Position numbers and translations under genes: made by a program. A stretch of DNA of 64,000 nt, taken from JAJPKK01 sp963787675. Lineage in GTDB: Bacteria > Pseudomonadota > Alphaproteobacteria > Rhizobiales > Xanthobacteraceae. Location: positions 744,001 to 808,000 of the forward strand of contig CAWBDV010000007.1 in the NCBI GenBank assembly GCA_963787675.1. Reading direction: 5' to 3'. A model generated the notes under the pieces. The model did no database searches. It had not been told where the DNA came from and worked only from the letters and a program-made list of their open reading frames with translations. Of this stretch, positions 37,203 to 44,634 are shown in pieces; within the stretch, counting starts at the first letter, position 1; every line of letters begins with the position of its first letter.

Positions 37203-38708
37203 GTGGCCCGTGTTTCGCTCAGGAACCCTCCGGAGGTCTTTGTCTCGACCGCCGCGATGTCGGCGGCGGTCTCGCGCGCCGTCGCCGCCGGCAAACTGCG
37301 CAGGCTCGGCTCCCGTCTTTATACGACCAACCTGACCGAAGATCCGGCGTCGCTGGTCCGCCGCCGCCTTTGGGAAATCGCCGCCGGATTCTTTCCGGGC
37401 GGCCTCGTCGCCGACCGCACGGCCATCGAGCAACAACCCGCCGCGGACGGGTCGGTTTTTCTCGTCGCGCGCCAAGGCGGGCGTGTCGCACTGCCCGCCG
37501 TGATCTTGCGCGCACGGCGCGGCCCGGGGCCGCGGCCGGACGATTTCAAGTTGCGCGACGATCTCTATTGCATGTCGACGGCGCGCGCGCTGCTTGAGAA
37601 CATGCGTCCGACCCGCGCCCGCTCCGGCGCGGCCCCGACCCTCAAGCGCAGCGAAATCGAAGCGTGGCTCGATCAATTCCTGCGCAACAGCGGCAAAGCG
37701 CGGCTCAATGCGCTGCGCGACCAGATCAAGGCCCTGGCGCCGGCCCTCGCGATGACGAAAGCCGGCGCGGAACTCGATGCGATGATCGGCGCTCTGCTTG
37801 GCACGCGCGCCGCGAAACTGACAGCCCCCGTCGCCAAGGCCCGCGCGCGCGGCGCTTCCTTCGATCCGAAGCGGATCGAGTTGTTCGAAAAGCTGCATGA
37901 CGCGCTGCGGCATTTCCCCCCGGAACCGGCACGCGTATGGGCGCCGACAGGGCGAGCCGCCATCAACCAGGCGTTCTTCGAAGCCTATTTCTCGAATTTC
38001 ATCGAGGGCACCGAATTCGCGGTCGACGAGGCGAGCGCCATCGTGTTCGACGGCGTGATCCCGGCCAACCGGCCGGCTGACGCCCATGACGTGCTCGGCA
38101 CCTTCCATCTCGTCTCCGACGCCACCGAGATGAAGCGCCTGCCGAAGAACGCCGAAGCCTTTCTCGATGTCCTGCGGCGACGCCATCGCACCATCATGGA
38201 AGGCCGGCCGGAAAAGGCCCCGGGTGCGTTCAAGGACCGGCCGAACAAGGCCGGTGCCACAATCTTTGTCGCACCCGAGGATGTGCATGGCACCCTGCTG
38301 GAAGGATTCCGCATTTATCAGCGCCTCACCGAGCCGCTGCATCGCGCGATCTTCATGATGTTCCTGGTCTCCGAAGTGCATCCCTTCGCCGACGGCAATG
38401 GCCGCGTCGCGCGCGTGATGATGAACGCCGAGCTCGCCGCAGCGCAGCAGGTGCGTGTTCTGATCCCGATTGTCTATCGCTCGAACTATGTTTCGGCCCT
38501 GCGCGCGCTCAGCGGCAACGCGTGGCCCGAGCCGATCATCAAGACGCTTGTCTTCGCTCAGCGCTACGTCGCCGCCGTCCCTTGGGACAATATCAAAGTG
38601 GCCCGCGCCGTGCTGACGCGCACCAATGCCTTCGTGCGGCCCGAGGTCGGCGACGAGGAAGGCATTCGCCTGCGCATTCCCACAGCTGCCGATCTCGCGG
38701 ACACTTAG
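37203..38708 (+). CDS. Fic-domain protein with N-terminal AbiEi-like winged-helix region
   Basis: A 501-residue protein starting at GTG 37203 (AGAGG 4 bp upstream). The C-terminal half is a Fic domain with the complete motif HPFADGNGR (about residue 393), which transfers AMP or another nucleotide group to target proteins. An inhibitory-helix-like motif FIEGTEF lies near residue 265, so activity may be self-restrained. The first ~140 residues (SAAVSRAVAAGKLRRLGSRL, YTTNLTEDPASLVRRRLW) look like an AbiEi-type antitoxin winged helix, here fused to the Fic enzyme. It is monogenic. Confidence 0.85.
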   Translation: MARVSLRNPPEVFVSTAAMSAAVSRAVAAGKLRRLGSRLYTTNLTEDPASLVRRRLWEIAAGFFPGGLVADRTAIEQQPAADGSVFLVARQGGRVALPAVILRARRGPGPRPDDFKLRDDLYCMSTARALLENMRPTRARSGAAPTLKRSEIEAWLDQFLRNSGKARLNALRDQIKALAPALAMTKAGAELDAMIGALLGTRAAKLTAPVAKARARGASFDPKRIELFEKLHDALRHFPPEPARVWAPTGRAAINQAFFEAYFSNFIEGTEFAVDEASAIVFDGVIPANRPADAHDVLGTFHLVSDATEMKRLPKNAEAFLDVLRRRHRTIMEGRPEKAPGAFKDRPNKAGATIFVAPEDVHGTLLEGFRIYQRLTEPLHRAIFMMFLVSEVHPFADGNGRVARVMMNAELAAAQQVRVLIPIVYRSNYVSALRALSGNAWPEPIIKTLVFAQRYVAAVPWDNIKVARAVLTRTNAFVRPEVGDEEGIRLRIPTAADLADT

Positions 38709-38711
38709 GCC

Positions 38712-38863
38712 ACGTGTGGTTGGACGATGCGGGTTACGCGCAGGGGCTTTTGCCGATCACGCTCGCGAACATGGTTCGGGACTTCAAAGGCACGCTAAAG
38801 CCAAGAAAGCCTGACCGTGTCATAGCATACCAGGCCCGCCCTCAGTTTGTGTCCGTGACCTAA
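38712..38863 (+). pseudogene. short coding remnant after the Fic gene
   Basis: Directly after the Fic stop, a different frame reads VWLDDAGYAQGLLPITLAN and ends FVSVT before a stop. It looks like the C-terminal ~50 residues of a lost protein. No start codon fits. Low confidence. Confidence 0.3.
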
Positions 38864-38900
38864 GTAGTTCCACTGTCGAGCTAACCCGGCGCCGGTTGGC

Positions 38901-39548
38901 CTATAGGACGCGCAACCCCGGTCGGAACAACTCGCTGAGGTGATTCTGGTGGTCGACGAAGTGCTGAACCGTACGCTGCGACTCCGCCATTTGCTCGACG
39001 AAGCGCTGAACTCCGCGGAGGTCCAATGTCTCTTTGGTCTGACGGTCCCATTCCTTCATCTGCTCAGCCAAGCGCTGTAATACAGGCGACTGCGTAATTT
39101 GGAGCTGCCATTCCCTCATCTGCTCGGCGAAGCGCCGTAGTGCGGGCGACTGCGTGAGTTGGACCTGCCATTCCCTCATCTCCTCGGCGAAGCGCAACAG
39201 ATCAGGCTGATGCTGCAATGCCGCAACGCTCTCCGCTATGCGCTCAAATTCGGACAAGTGCATACCTTGGAGCACCTGTCGCAAAGTAGGTTGAAGTTTG
39301 GGGGACGCACGATCTCGCGCGGCCGCCAGGAACCCCGCGGCACCGGCCTTCCATTTCACCTGCCAACGCCGGAGAAGCGTTTCGTCACTTGCGCCCCAAT
39401 CCTTGCGGCTTCGCATAACCCTCTTCATCGCGGTGGTGGGCCTCAGCGACGGCTCACACACGATGAGATCGGCCACCAGCGCAAGGTGGGGCGCATCGTT
39501 CTTTCCCGAACCGCGTGGGCGACCCCGAGCTCGCTTGTGTGTCGACAT
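38901..39548 (-). CDS. coiled-coil protein with tandem 24-residue repeats
   Basis: A 215-residue protein with a basic AT-hook-like N-terminus (KRARGRPRGSGK), an HTH-like region (MKRVMRSRKDWGASDETLL), and tandem repeats of about 24 residues built on FAEQMREWQLQITQSPVLQR. The repeats form a long coiled coil. The start at 39548 was chosen from the position of the basic N-terminus. Function unknown; a DNA-binding scaffold is possible. Confidence 0.6.
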   Translation of the reverse strand: MSTHKRARGRPRGSGKNDAPHLALVADLIVCEPSLRPTTAMKRVMRSRKDWGASDETLLRRWQVKWKAGAAGFLAAARDRASPKLQPTLRQVLQGMHLSEFERIAESVAALQHQPDLLRFAEEMREWQVQLTQSPALRRFAEQMREWQLQITQSPVLQRLAEQMKEWDRQTKETLDLRGVQRFVEQMAESQRTVQHFVDHQNHLSELFRPGLRVL

Positions 39549-39850
39549 GGAATCACCCTGTTGTTGAAAACGATGTGTGGAATTTAAGGTACTCATCACG
39601 ATGATTCCCAGCGAGAAGAAGTAATGCGGCAAGGTTTTTGGCGAAGAAAATTCTCATGCCCAAGCACTCAAGCGAGGATAAATGCGGTTTGCGCGATTTT
39701 TCCTCGCCCTGGCACTGTCAGAAAGATAAGTAGCCGAGTCGACACAGCATCCCAGCCGTTCTCAACCGTTGCCAAGCGTTTCAGGGCACAAAATGGGCAC
39801 GAAGCAATGCCCTAACGATTGAAAGAATTGGGAAATTGTTCATAGCCGAT
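39549..39850. other. 302 bp without a supported gene
   Basis: Upstream region of the coiled-coil gene, running to the tRNA-Met fragment. No full tRNA or coding frame was found. Confidence 0.5.
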
Positions 39851-39899
39851 CCGGTTCATAACCTGAAGGTCATAGGTTCAAATCCTATCCCCGCAACCA
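39851..39899 (+). other. 3' fragment of tRNA-Met(CAT), probable attachment site
   Basis: Contains an anticodon arm with CAT in the loop (CGGTTCATAACC), a full T-arm (ATAGG-TTCAAAT-CCTAT), the 3' acceptor strand CCCCGCA and CCA. The 5' half of a tRNA (an upstream TGCGGGG strand, D-arm) is absent, so this is a partial gene copied by an integrating element. The same bases encode the C-terminus of the serine recombinase on the other strand. Confidence 0.85.
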
Positions 39900-41519
39900 A
39901 TTTTGTATACTCGACCGGAAGGCCGCTCTCACCGAGCGGCCTTTTGGCTTTTGTGGCCAGCGACAGGATGCCCGCCAGATGGCCGTGCAGGTCGATGGAC
40001 AGGCTTTTGCGGCCATCTTCGCCCGCTTCCGGCGTCAAAACGACCTTTTCGACCAGCTTGCGGATGATATCCGCAGCCCCTGCCTGCGCGTGCTCATCGG
40101 CCAGCGCCTCTCGAAGCTGCGCTATCTGGTCGCGGTAGTAGTGGGCCATGTTGGGATGCAGGAGGACCGGATTATCCGAAGCCTCCTTGATCCGCGCTTC
40201 GGTCTCCGCCTTGCGGTTCTCAAGGTCCGTCATCTTGTCCTTGACCCGGCTCGCCGGCACGCCGTCCATCAACGCCTGCACCAGCCGGTCGAGTTCCCGG
40301 TCGATTTTCGACGAGCGCGGCCCGGTCTACCTTGTGCCGGGCATTGCCCTCGCCTCGCAGCCGGTTCGTGTGGCGCGTGTACTCCTTGCAGAATTCATCG
40401 CACAGCGCCGGGTCCATGAGGCGGCTCTGCAAGCCTTCTAGCACCGTGGCTTCCAGCGCATCGCGGCGGATGGTATGCCGGTTGTCGCAGGTGCCTTTGT
40501 TGCGGGCGTTCGCGCAGCCGATACGCTCGGCATTGAGGACGACGAACCCGCCCCCGCAGCAGCCGCAGCGCATCAAGCCGGAGAAGAGGTAATGCGGACG
40601 GCGACGGTCCCAGTATCCGCCTTCCTTCTTGCCGGTGCGCGTGCTGCGCAGCGACTTTTGCCGCGCCTTGACCGACTGCCATAGATCGTCGGAGATGATC
40701 CGCAGGTCCGATACGTCTTGAGTGATCCATTCGGACTCAGGGTTTGGGCGCGAGACGCGCTTGCCGGTTTCCGGGTCCTTGATGTAGCGCAGCCGGTTCC
40801 AGACCAGCTTGCCGACATAAAGCTCGTTGTTGAGGATGCCGGTGCCGCGATCCGGATTGCCGTGAATCGTGCTCGGCCCCCATGCCGTGCCGGAGGGACC
40901 GGCAACGGCTTCCTTGTTCAGTTGCTTGGCAATCGCCTGCGGTGCTTTGCCCCTGCGCATAGTCGTTGAATATGCGCCGGACGATCCCGGCCTGCGCGGC
41001 ATTGATCTTGCGCTCGCCGCGCACCGGCAGGCCCTCATCATCGAGCCGCCGCACCACGTCATAGCCGAATGAATTCCCGCCACCGGATTTTCCCGCCTCG
41101 ACGCGCCCGCGCAGGCCGCGCCGCGTCTTGTCGGCAAGGTCCTTCAGGAACAGCGCGCCCATCGTCCCCTTCAGGCCGATATGCAGTTCGTTCACATCGC
41201 CTTCGGAGAGCGTGACGATGCGCACGCCGGCAAAGCGCGTGCGCTTGTAGATATGGGCGATATCTTCTTGGTCGCGCGACAGCCGGTCGATGGCTTCGGC
41301 AACAATGACATCGAATTTTCCCGCCTGCGCATCCTGCAACAGCATCTGCATGCCGGGACGGATCAGGCTGGCGCCCGATATCGCATGATCGGTGTAACAG
41401 TTGACGACGCGCCAGCCTTCGCGCTTCGCGCGCTCCTTGCAGAGCCGGATTTGATCCTCAATCGAGGCGTCGCGTTGCAGGTCGGAGGAGTAGCGGGCGT
41501 AGATGGCGGCGGCCGTCAT
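39856..41519 (-). pseudogene. large serine recombinase, two frameshifts
   Basis: The N-terminal catalytic domain (40737-41519) has the nucleophile region IYARYSSDLQ, AEAIDRLSRDQEDIAH and GDVNELHIGLKGTMGALF. The frame breaks at a CCCC run (40950-40953); three bases there restore NDYAQGKAPQAIAKQLN. The recombinase zinc-ribbon and coiled-coil regions follow (LMRCGCCGGGFVV). A second break lies near 40300-40325. The C-terminal part continues to VAGIGFEPMTFRL, which is encoded by the tRNA-Met fragment. The enzyme is inactive as written. Such recombinases integrate islands at tRNA genes and carry att-encoded tails. Confidence 0.9.
39919..39950 (+). terminator. hairpin after the tRNA-Met fragment
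   Basis: AAGGCCGCTC/GAGCGGCCTT arms around tcacc, followed by a T-rich run. It lies inside the 3' coding region of the serine recombinase on the minus strand. It may be the original tRNA terminator carried with the fragment. Confidence 0.6.
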
Positions 41520-41534
41520 GACGAATTTCTCTCC

Positions 41535-41711
41535 TTATTCGCCCTGCCGCCTGGTTGCCTTTCCTTCGGAATCCTTGCGGCAGAGTCGAATATAATCTCT
41601 CTCGGCGGCGGCGCGGGCAAGCAGCTTTACCAGCTCGACGAGCAGCGGATCGGGCGCGGCGGCGCCGTTCCGTGCCTTTTTTGCCTGCCCGCTTTGTTGC
41701 CGCTTGTTCAT
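41535..41711 (-). CDS. small recombinase-associated protein
   Basis: A 58-residue basic protein (MNKRQQSGQAKKARNG, LLVELVKLLARAAAERDYI). It ends 15 bp before the recombinase ATG, so the two are probably co-transcribed. Small proteins of this type are typical just upstream of large serine recombinases. It may regulate recombination direction, which is not shown. Confidence 0.55.
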   Translation of the reverse strand: MNKRQQSGQAKKARNGAAAPDPLLVELVKLLARAAAERDYIRLCRKDSEGKATRRQGE

Positions 41712-41807
41712 GCCACCAATTTGGAGGCATGGGGTGCAAGCTTTCCTCGCGCCATCCTCGCGCCGAGTCGGCACCGCCTTTCGGCAGTGCCGGCAGGCCG
41801 TCGGGGT

Positions 41808-42005
41808 TCAGCACCCCGGCGGCCGGGGCTGCGCGCGACGCACCGCGAGCACTCGGTGGATGATCTCCAGATTGAGCAGCGCGTCGCGGCGCTCGATCGA
41901 GCCCGGCGTGCTGCAATCCAGATCGTACCGAGCCCTGTTGAGCAGGCCCCGCAGTTGGAGATCGGTGAGGTGTAGAAGTGCTGACAAAGTGTAGACCGTG
42001 GACAT
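41808..42005 (-). CDS. small hypothetical protein in the recombinase operon
   Basis: A 65-residue helical protein (LHLTDLQLRGLLNRARYDL). GAGGAG lies shortly before ATG 42005. First of three tandem minus-strand genes ending with the recombinase. I do not recognise the family. Confidence 0.55.
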   Translation of the reverse strand: MSTVYTLSALLHLTDLQLRGLLNRARYDLDCSTPGSIERRDALLNLEIIHRVLAVRRAQPRPPGC

Positions 42006-42514
42006 GGATTTTCTCCTCTGTTGTCCTCGCGGCCCCGACCATCAGGGCCGTCATGCGGTCCCAGAGGCAGAATCAGCAGCAGACGGCCCGCCATGGGCGG
42101 CGGGCGCGGAGAAGGACAGGAAGAGGAAGAAAATTGGCCACGCGGCTTCACTGGCAGCGCGGCAAAAAATCAGCGCATTGAGAAACGCGGCTTGAGATGA
42201 AAGGCTCGGGAAGAGAGGGAGCGCAGCGCCGGCCGATCTCGCCACGACGGCAACCCATGGTCATCGCCAGCATCAGCGCGGCGCCAGTTATGCGTGTTGC
42301 AGAGCGAACCGGAGAGAAGAGGAGCGAAACGGAAACCGACGGCGAAAAGAGATTCGCACACGCTCGTAATCATCGTGTGAATTCAGAAAGTAACGGCGCT
42401 TCACTGTGCGTTGAATCACACTCAGTCTTTGTGAAGATTTAAGACCCAATGCGTAGTATGGGAATTATTGCAGGTACTACGTTGGATTTTTTAAAGTAAT
42501 AATTTTGGTCATTC
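42006..42514. other. 509 bp divergent intergenic region
   Basis: Lies between the minus-strand recombinase operon and the plus-strand integrase module. No supported gene was seen. It probably holds promoters for both modules. Confidence 0.5.
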
Positions 42515-42778
42515 ATGAAGCAGTCTGACCCGGTTGAAATTGATTATAAGACTCTTGGCACGATCCCACTGGACGAGCTGAAGCAGGCTATCTGGGAAGA
42601 CATCGAGGCTCTCAGAGATGAGTTCGGCGTCTCCTTCGTCACCGGAGTCAAACTTGTCGTTCCCGCTACCAACGAATTCGGCGATCCTCTCGTGATTAAA
42701 CGGCTCTCCACCGGCGCCCCCGTAAGGCGCCTGGACACGCACCACTATCACCCTGCCTGTCTCGATTACAAACTATAG
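42515..42778 (+). CDS. small hypothetical protein of the integrase module
   Basis: An 87-residue acidic protein with LDELKQAIWEDIEALRDEF and FVTGVKLVVPATNEF. Next to the RDF-like gene. Unrecognised, but the phrase spacing is protein-like. Confidence 0.6.
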   Translation: MKQSDPVEIDYKTLGTIPLDELKQAIWEDIEALRDEFGVSFVTGVKLVVPATNEFGDPLVIKRLSTGAPVRRLDTHHYHPACLDYKL

Positions 42779-42789
42779 GGAGGCAGATG

Positions 42790-43026
42790 ATGAAACAGCC
42801 ATGCTATCTCGGTCTTGAAGACGCCCGGCAAGTGTTGGCGGAGATGGGCGTCAAACTCTCGCTGCGGCAGATGCAGCGCGCGGCGGAACAGGACGCGCAG
42901 GGACGGCGCAAGCTGCCCTTCTTCGTCGACCCCATCGAACACAAACTCAAAATCGAGAAGGACGATCTACTAAGCGCGTATTTCAAGCGGCAAGTGGAAG
43001 CGCAGAGAAACCTGCGTCCGAACTAA
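42790..43026 (+). CDS. small HTH, possible recombination directionality factor
   Basis: A 78-residue protein with GLEDARQVLAEMGVKLSLR and KLPFFVDPIEHKLKIEKD, similar in layout to MerR/AlpA-type excisionases. GGGAGG is 6 bp before ATG 42790. It lies just ahead of the tyrosine integrase and probably acts with it. Confidence 0.6.
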   Translation: MKQPCYLGLEDARQVLAEMGVKLSLRQMQRAAEQDAQGRRKLPFFVDPIEHKLKIEKDDLLSAYFKRQVEAQRNLRPN

Positions 43027-43079
43027 ATGGAATGATTCTAAAACTTGCATTTAGGCCCGGTTTTATTGCATGATTCGAT

Positions 43080-44285
43080 ATGGCAGACATAAGAAAAAGA
43101 AATGGCAAGAAGGGTACGACCTATCTTGTCCGCTATCCCAGCAAAGCTAGGAAGTGCGGCTACGAACACAAATCCTTCGACACGCTGAAGGAGGCGCGGC
43201 AATTCGTCGAACAAGACGTTTCGCGACTAAAGCAGATTCCACGACACGGTGATTCCGAATCCGTAGAGGGCGCGATTAAAAAATGGCTGGAAACGTGCCG
43301 GCACGAGGGCCGTCAAGGCAAGGACCCGGTCTCTCCTGCGACCGCCGAAGTCTACGAGTATCGCGCCGAGATCATGAAAGCCTACCATTGGGACAAGACC
43401 CTTCAAGAACTGGAAGCGCCCGACATCGTGGCCTTCCGTTCGTGGCTCTTGAAAAATTACAGCCGCGACCAAGCGAAGAAGGCGCTTTCGTCTTTCCATT
43501 CCGTGTTGCTTGAAATGGTAACGCAGGGAGTGTTAGCGACTGATCCGGCAGCTAGGATCACCATCCAGCAATCACGCTACCAAGAGCCCGTCGAAATTCC
43601 GTCCGTCGAGGAAGTGCAATCCATCCTTCGCGCCGCAGACGCGCTCGCCACTCACAAGAATTATTGGATAGAGCAGGCGTGGGCGCGCTACCGCCCGATG
43701 ATCTTTCTCGCGGCGGATTCTGGAATGCGCCCTCAAGAGTACCTTGCCTTAGCTGACAGCGACCTTCTGGAAAAAGGTATTCGCATCACACAAGCCCTCG
43801 ATCGCAGCAATCGCATTGGTCCACCGAAATCGCGTGCAGGACGCCGCTATATCCCGGTGGGGGCCGAGACACTGGAAATGGTCCGGACCTATCGGAAGGG
43901 TCGCAAAAGCCCGAAGAAGGACGGTCTACTGTTTCCCGGAGAAACGGGAGGACATCAGCGGTACAACAATTATCTTCGGCGCGGTTGGCATGTGCTGATG
44001 GAACACGCCTCGATGATCGACGAACATATCGTCGATGGTCAGAAGGTTACAGAAGCGCGCTACACGCCTTATTCGCTTCGCCACTTCTACGCGTCGATGC
44101 TCATCGCGCAAAAGCGCGATCTGAAGACCATTCAGGAACGGATGGGACACGAAGATGCGGCGATGACACTCAATGTTTACGGCCATCTAATCCGGCAGAA
44201 ACAGGCCGAAGGCATGGAAGACGAGCCGAGCGTGCTTTCGCACGTTCGTGCTTCATGCGACAAATCTGCGGCAAACATCCTCTAA
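43080..44285 (+). CDS. tyrosine integrase beside a tRNA-Gly fragment
   Basis: A 401-residue intact integrase with SAM-like core-binding and catalytic domains. The active-site residues sit in DSGMRPQEYLAL (Arg), TPYSLRHFYASML (His-x-x-Arg) and MGHEDAAMTLNVYGHLI (His and Tyr). Its stop is 25 bp before the tRNA-Gly 3' fragment, the classic layout for integration at a tRNA 3' end. Confidence 0.92.
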   Translation: MADIRKRNGKKGTTYLVRYPSKARKCGYEHKSFDTLKEARQFVEQDVSRLKQIPRHGDSESVEGAIKKWLETCRHEGRQGKDPVSPATAEVYEYRAEIMKAYHWDKTLQELEAPDIVAFRSWLLKNYSRDQAKKALSSFHSVLLEMVTQGVLATDPAARITIQQSRYQEPVEIPSVEEVQSILRAADALATHKNYWIEQAWARYRPMIFLAADSGMRPQEYLALADSDLLEKGIRITQALDRSNRIGPPKSRAGRRYIPVGAETLEMVRTYRKGRKSPKKDGLLFPGETGGHQRYNNYLRRGWHVLMEHASMIDEHIVDGQKVTEARYTPYSLRHFYASMLIAQKRDLKTIQERMGHEDAAMTLNVYGHLIRQKQAEGMEDEPSVLSHVRASCDKSAANIL

Positions 44286-44309
44286 AGCATTGAAACAGCT
44301 AGGTCTGAA

Positions 44310-44359
44310 ACAGCTTCCCAAGCTGAATGTCGTGGGTTCGATCCCCATCGCCCGCTCCA
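44310..44359 (+). other. 3' fragment of tRNA-Gly(CCC), attachment site
   Basis: The anticodon arm (CAGC-TTCCCAA-GCTG, CCC), the T-arm (GTGGG/CCCAT) and the 3' acceptor strand CGCCCGC with discriminator and CCA are present. The D-arm and 5' acceptor strand are missing. This marks an att site for the neighbouring integrase. Confidence 0.85.
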
Positions 44360-44499
44360 ATTCTGGATCAATGAGTTAGGTCTGGATTACGGAAGGACAT
44401 CGGCCAAAAGCGCTGATTTTGCCGCAAAAAGCGGCTCCGATGTAACCCGCATGACTCCGCCATTCTCATGTTTACATAATTCGGCTCTGCGACAAATCT

Positions 44500-44558
44500 G
44501 CGACTCAATACCATAATTGAGAATCTTCGCTTCCAGATGATTCGCCGGCCCTACTTGA
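44500..44558 (+). promoter_or_regulatory. duplicated 59 bp upstream element, copy 1
   Basis: Matches 48727-48785 at 50 of 59 positions (about 85 percent), same orientation. It contains the inverted repeat CTCAAT-(6 nt)-ATTGAG. It ends about 76 bp before the proposed start of the STAND gene. It may be an operator, a promoter or a small RNA leader. Confidence 0.75.
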
Positions 44559-44634
44559 GTTCCGCTTCTCGCCCCGATTATGCGCAAACAGACGTTCGTT
44601 GCTGATAAATCGGGCAGGCCTCAAGATAGGGTCG

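Noticed and set aside
37131..38381. Minus-strand 416-codon frame
   Set aside because: Antisense to the Fic gene, whose motif HPFADGNGR fixes the true strand.
39040..39200. Spaced repeats that could suggest a CRISPR or minisatellite
   Set aside because: The units are about 72 bp, without unique spacers, and encode coiled-coil repeats in frame.
39851..39899. Functional tRNA-Met gene
   Set aside because: The 5' acceptor strand and D-arm are missing, so only a 3' fragment is present.
44310..44359. Functional tRNA-Gly gene
   Set aside because: Only the anticodon arm to the 3' end is present; the 5' half is absent.
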